64,000 bases of DNA from CAG-632 sp963626805. Its GTDB lineage: Bacteria > Bacillota > Clostridia > Lachnospirales > Lachnospiraceae. Location: the NCBI GenBank assembly GCA_963626805.1, contig CAVFXS010000023.1, positions 1 through 64,000 of the forward strand, read 5' to 3'. Below are positions 57,730-64,000 of this stretch, piece after piece (the first letter of the stretch is position 1; the number at the start of each line of letters is the position of its first letter). The notes below the pieces were generated by a model. That model worked only from the letters and a program-made list of their open reading frames with translations. It was not told the DNA's origin and did no database searches. Made by a program: the position numbers and the translations under genes.

Positions 57730-58860
57730 ATGGAAGTAAAAGAAGAGAAGAAGGACATGGATGTAAAATTTGAGGAGCAGCTAAAGTCGTTGATTGAAGT
57801 GGCGAAGAAAAAGAAAAATGTTCTGGAAGATAAAGAGGTACTTGGTCATTTCAATGGTATCGACTTGAATGAGCAACGGATGGAAATCATTTATGATACA
57901 CTGGAGGTCAATAATATTGATGTGCTTTCGATGACAGAAGAAGGACCGGAGGATATTCCATTCGATGATATGGAGGAGAATGAGGTAGAGCAAATCGACA
58001 TCTCCATTCCAGAGGGTGTCAACATTGAGGATCCGGTTCGTATGTATTTGAAGGAGATCGGTAAAGTCCCTCTTTTAAGTGCGGAGGAAGAGATAGAGCT
58101 AGCTAAGTTAATGGAGAAGGGTGGACCGGAAGGCGAGCGGGCAAAGAAGAAGCTGGCAGAAGCAAACCTGCGTCTGGTAGTCAGCATTGCAAAACGGTAT
58201 GTCGGAAGAGGGATGCTGTTTTTAGACCTGATCCAGGAAGGAAATCTGGGTCTAATCAAGGCAGTTGAAAAGTTTGATTATCAGAAAGGATATAAATTCT
58301 CCACATATGCAACCTGGTGGATCCGTCAGGCAATCACCAGGGCAATTGCAGATCAGGCCAGAACGATTCGTATCCCGGTGCATATGGTAGAGACCATTAA
58401 TAAGCTGGTACGCGTGCAGAGACAGCTGTTACAGGAGTTAGGCAGAGAACCGTCACCGGAAGAGATTTCAAAGGAAATGAATATGCCGGTAGAGCGTGTG
58501 CGTGAGATCTTGAAGATTTCGCAGGAGCCGGTATCTCTGGAGACCCCAATTGGTGAAGAGGAAGACAGCCATCTGGGTGATTTTATTCAGGATGAGAATG
58601 TACCGGTACCGGCAGATGCAGCCGCATTTACTTTATTGAAGGAGCAGTTGGTCGAGGTTCTGGATACGTTAACGGATCGTGAGCAGAAGGTTCTGCGGTT
58701 GCGGTTTGGCCTGGACGATGGACGTGCGAGAACTCTGGAGGAAGTAGGAAAAGAGTTCAATGTAACAAGAGAGCGAATCCGTCAGATCGAAGCAAAAGCC
58801 CTGCGGAAGCTGCGTCACCCAAGCAGAAGCCGGAAGTTAAAGGATTTCCTGGAGGAGTAA
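57730..58860 (+). CDS. rpoD: RNA polymerase primary sigma factor (sigma-A)
   Basis: The 376-aa length matches Firmicute sigma-A. Regions 1.2 (EDPVRMYLKEIGKVPLLS), 2.3-2.4 (YKFSTYATWWIRQAITRAIADQ, split here), 3 and 4.2 (TLEEVGKEFNVTRERIRQIE) are complete. An acidic N-terminal extension replaces region 1.1. ATG 57730 has GGAAGGATGG upstream; the reading frame further upstream overlaps dnaG. It drives the promoters found across this window. Confidence 0.97.
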   Translation: MEVKEEKKDMDVKFEEQLKSLIEVAKKKKNVLEDKEVLGHFNGIDLNEQRMEIIYDTLEVNNIDVLSMTEEGPEDIPFDDMEENEVEQIDISIPEGVNIEDPVRMYLKEIGKVPLLSAEEEIELAKLMEKGGPEGERAKKKLAEANLRLVVSIAKRYVGRGMLFLDLIQEGNLGLIKAVEKFDYQKGYKFSTYATWWIRQAITRAIADQARTIRIPVHMVETINKLVRVQRQLLQELGREPSPEEISKEMNMPVERVREILKISQEPVSLETPIGEEEDSHLGDFIQDENVPVPADAAAFTLLKEQLVEVLDTLTDREQKVLRLRFGLDDGRARTLEEVGKEFNVTRERIRQIEAKALRKLRHPSRSRKLKDFLEE

Positions 58861-58863
58861 TGT

Positions 58864-59559
58864 ATGGAACTTTCACTCAGAATGGAGCAGGTCATGACCA
58901 TGACAGAAGCCTGTACTGTAGCAGCTGATGTGGGCTGTGATCATGGTTATGTGGCGATAGAACTGATACGCAGAAAGATAGCTGCCGGGGTTATCGCCAT
59001 GGATGTGAGACCGGGACCGTTATCGCGGGCGCAGGAACATATTGAACGGGAACATCTGACCGGGCAGATCCGGTGCCGGCTGTCAGATGGACTGGAGAAG
59101 CTGGAACCGAAGGAAGTAGAGGAAATCATAATTGCCGGTATGGGCGGTCCGCTTATGATCCGTATTTTAGAGAATGGGCGGGAGAACCTTTGTCAGGTAC
59201 AGACGTTAGTATTGCAACCACAGTCGGAGATTCCGGAGGTTCGAAAATATTTACATAGAAACGGATGGAAGATCACGAAAGAAGCGATGGTAAAGGACGA
59301 AGGTAAATATTATACGGTCATTCAGGCGAAACCGGGAAGAGAGACCTATGAGAGACCGTTAGAATATCAGTATGGTGTATGTCTGCTTCGTGACAGATCC
59401 GGAATATTTGAAGAATATTTAAAACAGGAAGAAAAGCAGTATAAGACTATCTGCAAACGACTGGAACAGGAGAGTACCCGGAAAGCCGGAGAACGGCTGG
59501 AAGAAGTGAGGCTGCTCCTTAAACAGAACAGGGAGGCACAGCAGTATGAGATTAAATAA
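58864..59559 (+). CDS. trmK: tRNA (adenine22-N1)-methyltransferase
   Basis: The 231-aa TrmK family protein has a Rossmann SAM-binding site VAADVGCDHGYVAIELI, and ITAGMGGPLM-like IIAGMGGPLMIRIL, which carries the family signature, then LVLQPQSEIPEVRKYL. It methylates A22 of some tRNAs. It starts three bases after the rpoD stop and overlaps the Nif3 gene by 14 bases. Confidence 0.93.
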   Translation: MELSLRMEQVMTMTEACTVAADVGCDHGYVAIELIRRKIAAGVIAMDVRPGPLSRAQEHIEREHLTGQIRCRLSDGLEKLEPKEVEEIIIAGMGGPLMIRILENGRENLCQVQTLVLQPQSEIPEVRKYLHRNGWKITKEAMVKDEGKYYTVIQAKPGRETYERPLEYQYGVCLLRDRSGIFEEYLKQEEKQYKTICKRLEQESTRKAGERLEEVRLLLKQNREAQQYEIK

Positions 59560-60346
59560 GATTCTGAACTGGCTGGAAGAACTTTCTCCGGTCAGTTATG
59601 CGGAGGAATGGGATAATGTAGGATTGTTGGTTGGGGATGAGACACAGGAAATCAGTCATATTTTGATTGCTTTGGATGCTTCGGATTATGTGGTTGAGCA
59701 GGCGGTGAAGCTTCGAGCGGATCTGATACTGACGCATCATCCGATGATCTTTCGACCGATCAGGCAGATTAATAATCGGTCGATGATCGGTCGGAGAATC
59801 CTTGCACTTGCATCTAATCAGATTGCCTATTATGCAATGCATACGAATTTTGATATTAAGGGTGGAATGGCAGAGCTGGCAGCAAAGAAGCTGGAGTTAA
59901 CAGAGACGGTACCGCTGGATGTGACTGCGATGATAGAAGGACAGCCGGAGGGAATTGGCAGAACCGGATGGCTGAAAGAAGTCGTGGAGGTACGTCTTCT
60001 GGCAGAAACGGTAAAAGAACAATTTGGGTTGAAAAATGTGACTGTATATGGGGATGTGGCAAAAAAGGTACAGAAGGTAGCAGTTTGTCCAGGGTCCGGA
60101 AAAAGTGAAATCGAAAATGCACTGAAACAGGAGGCGGATATTCTGATTACCGGGGATATCGGACATCATGAAGGAATTGATGCGGTTGATATGGGACTGG
60201 TAATTATGGATGCCACCCATTACGGACTGGAGCATATATTTATAGAATTTATGGCAGGATATCTGCAGGGGAAGTTACGGGAAACCGGAGAGGAACCGTT
60301 GCAGATTACCTGCCTTGATACGGGAAGTCCAATTACGATTTTGTAG
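59546..60346 (+). CDS. Nif3-like dinuclear metal center protein
   Basis: The 266-aa protein shows the Nif3 metal set: AEEWDNVGLLVGD, LILTHHPMIF, AMHTNFDIKGG and GDIGHHEGIDAVDMG. Such proteins are annotated GTP cyclohydrolase 1 type 2 homologues, but the reaction in bacteria is uncertain. It overlaps trmK by 14 bases, as in many Firmicutes (trmK-nif3 pair). Confidence 0.94.
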   Translation: MRLNKILNWLEELSPVSYAEEWDNVGLLVGDETQEISHILIALDASDYVVEQAVKLRADLILTHHPMIFRPIRQINNRSMIGRRILALASNQIAYYAMHTNFDIKGGMAELAAKKLELTETVPLDVTAMIEGQPEGIGRTGWLKEVVEVRLLAETVKEQFGLKNVTVYGDVAKKVQKVAVCPGSGKSEIENALKQEADILITGDIGHHEGIDAVDMGLVIMDATHYGLEHIFIEFMAGYLQGKLRETGEEPLQITCLDTGSPITIL

Positions 60347-60388
60347 ACATACAGAAACGGTCGGAAACAGATTTGAGGAGGTATTATT

Positions 60389-62050
60389 ATGGGCGAAATT
60401 ACAGTAAAGGTATATGGTGAGCAGGTAACACTGGAGGAAGGGATTACACTGCTGGAACTGGCAAAGCAATATCAGGAGCGGGAAAAGCATGATATCGTTT
60501 TGGCATATATGAACCAGAAATTATGCGAGTTACATAAGAAGGTACAGGATGGCAGCGAGATCCGGTTTCTGACTGTAGCAGATGAAATAGGGTTTCAATC
60601 GTATAAGCGGAGTGCGACCCTTCTGATGCTGAAAGCAATTGATGATGTTATGGAGCATTCCAGGGACATTCAGGTTCGGGTCATGTATTCGATGGGAAAC
60701 GGCTACTATTGCGAGGTCGAAGGACTTCCGGATGGAATCAGTGAAGACCTGCTGTTTGCGGTCAAACGGAAAATGAAGGATCTGGTATGGAAAGATGTTC
60801 CGATTCGGAAAGAGAGTATCAGCACGGATCAGGCAATGAAACAGTTTGCAGCAGAAGGTATGGAGGATAAGGTACGGTTATTCCAGTATCGCCGGGTTTC
60901 CGCAACCAATATGTACAGCATCGAGAATTATAAGGATTACCATTATGGATACATGGTGCCAAGCACCGGATATATCCATTGCTTTGATCTGATTTTATAT
61001 AGTGCCGGATTTGTATTGCAGATGCCGACGATGCAGGAGCCGGAGGCGCTGGCACCGTTTGAACCGCAGAAAAAGCTGTTCCGCGTGCTGAAGGAATCTG
61101 AGGATTGGAGCCAGATGCTGAATGTCGATACCGTAGGTGCTTTAAATGATGTGATCGCATCCGGGGATATGGAGAATCTGATTCTGGTGCAGGAAGCATT
61201 GCAGGAGAAGAAGATTGCTGAAATTGCAGAGAAGATTGAGCGGGATGGCAAGCAGATTGTATTGATCGCAGGACCGAGCTCTTCCGGAAAAACTACCTTC
61301 TCCCATCGTCTGAGTATTCAGCTGCGGGCGTATGGTATGCGTCCGCATCCGATTGCACTGGATGATTATTTTGTTAACAGGGAAGATACACCGAGAGATG
61401 CAGACGGTAATTATAATTTCGAATGTATTGAAGCGATCGATATGAAACAGTTTAATTCTGATATGAGCCGCCTGCTGTCAGGGGAGACCGTAGAGCTTCC
61501 ACGGTTTAATTTCCATACCGGAAAACGGGAATACAAGGGAGATTATAAGCAGCTCCGGGCGGGTGATGTTTTGGTAATAGAAGGAATCCATGGACTGAAT
61601 CCGAAAATGTCCGAGCAGCTTCCAGAGGAGAGCAAGTTTAAAATCTATATCAGTGCTTTGACAAGTTTAAACATTGATCAGCACAACCGAATCTCAACTA
61701 CCGATGGACGACTGATCCGCCGGATCGTAAGAGATGCCCGGACTAGAGGGAATTCTGCACAGGATACGATCGCAATGTGGAATTCCGTACGGCGTGGTGA
61801 GGAACATAATATTTTCCCATATCAGGAGGAGGCAGACGTGATGTTTAATTCTGCTCTGATCTATGAGCTGAGTGTCATCAAGCAGTATGCAGAACCGTTG
61901 TTATTTGCAATCTCGCATGATGCACCGGAGTATCAGGAAGCAAAACGGCTTTTAAAGTTCCTGGACTATTTCCTCGGAATCGATGGGCAGGCCGTTCCGA
62001 ACAATTCCATTCTGCGTGAATTTATCGGCAACAGCATCTTCCGTATATAA
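60389..62050 (+). CDS. nucleoside kinase (uridine kinase-like) with TGS-like domain
   Basis: The 553-aa protein begins with a TGS-type domain (TVKVYGEQVTLEEGITLLEL) and a threonyl-tRNA synthetase-like second domain (with YHYGYMVPSTGYI), then a P-loop kinase with AGPSSSGKTTFSHRL near 291 and the uridine kinase-like PHPIALDDYFV and EGIHGLNPKM. This TGS-PRK fusion is common in Clostridia. It probably phosphorylates a nucleoside; the exact substrate is unknown. ATG 60389 has GGAGG upstream. Confidence 0.92.
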   Translation: MGEITVKVYGEQVTLEEGITLLELAKQYQEREKHDIVLAYMNQKLCELHKKVQDGSEIRFLTVADEIGFQSYKRSATLLMLKAIDDVMEHSRDIQVRVMYSMGNGYYCEVEGLPDGISEDLLFAVKRKMKDLVWKDVPIRKESISTDQAMKQFAAEGMEDKVRLFQYRRVSATNMYSIENYKDYHYGYMVPSTGYIHCFDLILYSAGFVLQMPTMQEPEALAPFEPQKKLFRVLKESEDWSQMLNVDTVGALNDVIASGDMENLILVQEALQEKKIAEIAEKIERDGKQIVLIAGPSSSGKTTFSHRLSIQLRAYGMRPHPIALDDYFVNREDTPRDADGNYNFECIEAIDMKQFNSDMSRLLSGETVELPRFNFHTGKREYKGDYKQLRAGDVLVIEGIHGLNPKMSEQLPEESKFKIYISALTSLNIDQHNRISTTDGRLIRRIVRDARTRGNSAQDTIAMWNSVRRGEEHNIFPYQEEADVMFNSALIYELSVIKQYAEPLLFAISHDAPEYQEAKRLLKFLDYFLGIDGQAVPNNSILREFIGNSIFRI

Positions 62051-62166
62051 AACGACTATTTACAATAAGGGATATATTAAGAAATCGTAAGAAGTTCGTA
62101 AGGTACACCGGTTGCTTTTATGATACGATAGCAGAGAAAAGAATCATACTTTCGGGGGAAACTGAA

Positions 62167-62856
62167 ATGGCAACAATTTTAGTAGTAGATGATGAGCAGG
62201 AAATCGCAGACTTGGTAGAGATTTACCTGAATAATGATGGATTTGATGTGATCAAGGCCTATGACGGTGAAGAATGTCTGGAAAAGCTGAAGGAGCACCC
62301 GGAAATCAGGGTAATCATCCTGGATGTCATGATGCCGAAGATGGATGGTATGGAAACCTGCAGACGGATCCGGAGAACCAGTAACATTCCGATCATCATG
62401 CTGAGTGCGAAGACCGCAGACATGGATAAGATCCTGGGATTTGGTACCGGTGTGGATGATTATGTAACAAAGCCGTTTAATCCACTGGAGCTGACGGCAC
62501 GGGTGAAGTCACAGCTGAAGCGTTATCAGGCGATTCAGGGTATGCCGATCAGTCCGGATGTGATCACGGTCCGGGATCTGGAGATCAACAAGTCCTCTCA
62601 CCGGGTAAAGCGCGGGGATGAAGAACTGGCGCTGACACCGATCGAGTTCGAGATCCTCTGTCTGTTAGCCGGGAATCCAAACCGGGTATACAGTACGGAT
62701 GAGATTTTCGAGCAGGTATGGAAGGAACAGGTTTACGAAGTGAACAATACCGTGATGGTGCATATTCGGAGACTGCGGGAGAAGATAGAAGCGGATCCGA
62801 AGAATCCGTCTCTGATAAAAACCGTATGGGGAGTTGGATATAAGATTGAAGCATAA
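62167..62856 (+). CDS. OmpR/PhoB family response regulator (VanR-like)
   Basis: The 229-aa protein has a receiver domain with phosphorylation site Asp53 in IILDVMMPKMDG, VTKPFNP, and a winged-helix output domain (LTPIEFEILCLLAGNPNRVYSTDEI). It controls transcription in response to the kinase encoded next, whose reading frame overlaps its end. Confidence 0.95.
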   Translation: MATILVVDDEQEIADLVEIYLNNDGFDVIKAYDGEECLEKLKEHPEIRVIILDVMMPKMDGMETCRRIRRTSNIPIIMLSAKTADMDKILGFGTGVDDYVTKPFNPLELTARVKSQLKRYQAIQGMPISPDVITVRDLEINKSSHRVKRGDEELALTPIEFEILCLLAGNPNRVYSTDEIFEQVWKEQVYEVNNTVMVHIRRLREKIEADPKNPSLIKTVWGVGYKIEA

Positions 62857-63973
62857 TATTTTCAGCAGCTTCCGGGTACAATTGGCGGGGTATGCGATTG
62901 TCAGCTGCATTCTGACATTTCTGTCAGATGTCAGTGCTTTAGCATTTATACAGCTGGTGAAGTGGAATCTGGCAAGAATTACCCTGAAGAAAACAATGCT
63001 AAAAGAACCGGAAGATATTTTTACGATCATGAAACAGACAGAGCCGGGAGTCTGGTGGTTGCTGGTGATCATAACCGTATTTTGTTTCTTCGTATATTAC
63101 ATTGTCCTGTCAGCACCGATGGTCAAATATTTCCGTGAGATCATAAGCGGTGTGCAGCGGATTAAGAACGGAGATCTGGAAACCAAGATTCCGATCCGGC
63201 CGTTTGGAGAACTGGCAGATCTGGCATTGGCAGTCAATGCCATGCAGATGGAGCTGAAGACTACCATTGCGAAGGAACGGGAAGCAGAGCATGTCAAGGA
63301 TGAGCTGATCACGAATGTAGCTCATGATCTGCGAACACCGCTGACCTCGATTATCGGATATCTGAATCTGTTACAGAATCCGGGACAGCTGGATGGAGAA
63401 ACACAGGGAAAATATCTGCATATTGCATACGATAAGGCAGTGCGGATGGAGGGGCTGGTTACGGATCTGTTTGACTTTACCAGATATGAGAAGAATAAAG
63501 TGGTCATCACCAAGAATCGTCTGGAATTAAAACAATTCATGGAACAGATTCTGGACGAGTTTTATCCGAGTCTGATGGAAACACATCTGGAATGTTATAC
63601 GGTATTCCCACCGGAGAAGATTTATATTGACGGAGATGGCGAGTTGCTTGCCAGGGCTTTTGGTAACCTGATGGGAAATGCGATTAAGTATGGTGCAGAG
63701 GGTAAGCAGATTCAGGTTGAAATTCAGAATTATCCAGAAACTCATCGTGCCAGGGTTTCGATTATAAATTACGGAAGACTGATAGCTCCGAAGGATCTGG
63801 ATAAGATATTTGATAAGTTTTATCGGGGAGATGCCGCACGTTCCAGTAAGGAGGGCGGCACCGGTCTCGGACTGGCAATTGCCAAAAATATATTTGATAT
63901 GCACAACGGCATGATTCGGGTTCGTTCTGATGAAGGCGGAACTGTATTTGAAGTTCTGCTCCCGACCGTTTAG
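62846..63973 (+). CDS. sensor histidine kinase (VanS-like)
   Basis: A TTG start at 62846 is preferred (GGGGAG at 62828-62833, 12 bases upstream); TTG 62834 is an alternative too close to that site. Two helices (about 10-35 and 70-95) flank a short extracellular loop, followed by HAMP, the H-box NVAHDLRTPLTSIIGYL, N-box GNLMGNAIKYG and the G box GTGLGLAIAKNI. The frame overlaps the response regulator by 11 bases. It probably senses the cell envelope and signals to the adjacent regulator. Confidence 0.93.
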   Translation: MKHNIFSSFRVQLAGYAIVSCILTFLSDVSALAFIQLVKWNLARITLKKTMLKEPEDIFTIMKQTEPGVWWLLVIITVFCFFVYYIVLSAPMVKYFREIISGVQRIKNGDLETKIPIRPFGELADLALAVNAMQMELKTTIAKEREAEHVKDELITNVAHDLRTPLTSIIGYLNLLQNPGQLDGETQGKYLHIAYDKAVRMEGLVTDLFDFTRYEKNKVVITKNRLELKQFMEQILDEFYPSLMETHLECYTVFPPEKIYIDGDGELLARAFGNLMGNAIKYGAEGKQIQVEIQNYPETHRARVSIINYGRLIAPKDLDKIFDKFYRGDAARSSKEGGTGLGLAIAKNIFDMHNGMIRVRSDEGGTVFEVLLPTV

Positions 63974-63990
63974 AAAGGATGGAAGCAAGG

Positions 63991-64000
63991 ATGAAAAAGA
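63991..64000 (+). CDS. start of a gene cut off by the window end
   Basis: ATG 63991 follows AAAGGA (63974-63979) by 11 bases, beginning MKK. Only ten bases are visible. In VanRS-like loci a carboxypeptidase or lipoprotein gene often follows, but nothing here can confirm it. ATG 63979 is an alternative. Confidence 0.4.

Overview
The window reads as a chromosomal segment of a spore-forming, low-to-moderate GC Clostridium-type Firmicute, most likely Lachnospiraceae. The support is the Firmicute-style short RpoD and MutS-like families, strong AGGAGG ribosome sites, sigma-A promoters with 17-bp spacers, a SpoVAD-SpoVAE pair and Hsp33. The family-level placement is inference. A 10-N gap at 48590-48599 marks an assembly join.

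Layout. 1-367: four tRNA genes (Arg partial, His, Gln, Lys), followed by about 560 bases holding a terminator and two tiny ORFs that may be debris. 932-9006: housekeeping and accessory metabolism (GH36 alpha-galactosidase, DUF3006-like protein, rhomboid protease, GNAT, UPF0178, PAP2 phosphatase, EamA exporter, amidase lipoprotein, MATE pump). 9333-18729: a defence island with a truncated AbiH, then a tightly overlapping six-gene type I restriction-modification operon hsdM-rhuM-(zinc-type small protein)-hsdS-DUF4238-hsdR, of the EcoR124I-like (type IC) kind. 18745-22504 (minus strand): a secreted HExxH metalloprotease, a zinc-ribbon membrane protein with a Q/V/P repeat, and a DUF362 ferredoxin protein. 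22807-25828: response regulator, TSUP transporter, spoVAD, spoVAE. 25967-34801: class A PBP, YigZ, TypA/BipA, Hsp33, methyltransferase, membrane protein. 34965-42934: mostly poorly known genes (acidic membrane protein, C39-like peptidase, membrane MutS-like ATPase, 699-aa unknown, orphan CbiT/CobL-like protein, GH25-like protein). 43024-47182: MetH-like methionine synthase and ilvN-ilvC with a probable CodY box. 47257-50656: Cys-rich small protein, CNNM/CorC transporter split by the N gap, ABC-F ATPase. 51283-54607: a sugar ABC importer. 54805-62050: dgt-dnaG-rpoD-trmK-nif3-nucleoside kinase. 62167-63973: a two-component system.

The most interesting object is hsdS (12760-14613). It encodes three target-recognition domains instead of two. 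Between the second and third lies a run of 19 ACAG tetranucleotides (13954-14030). By reading the frames, 19 units keeps all three domains in one protein of 617 aa, whereas 18 or 20 units stops translation just after the repeat and leaves a normal-sized two-domain HsdS of 423 or 429 aa. A second, slower length-variable element, a 12-bp repeat encoding LTAE, sits in the linker after the first domain, exactly the kind of repeat that distinguishes EcoR124I from EcoR124II. The conserved blocks after domains 2 and 3 are near-identical and 666 bp apart, so recombination between them would remove domain 3 and the repeat in frame. Together these suggest a methylation-specificity switch with several independent settings, and because the downstream DUF4238 and hsdR genes overlap hsdS and each other, the switch may also alter restriction activity.
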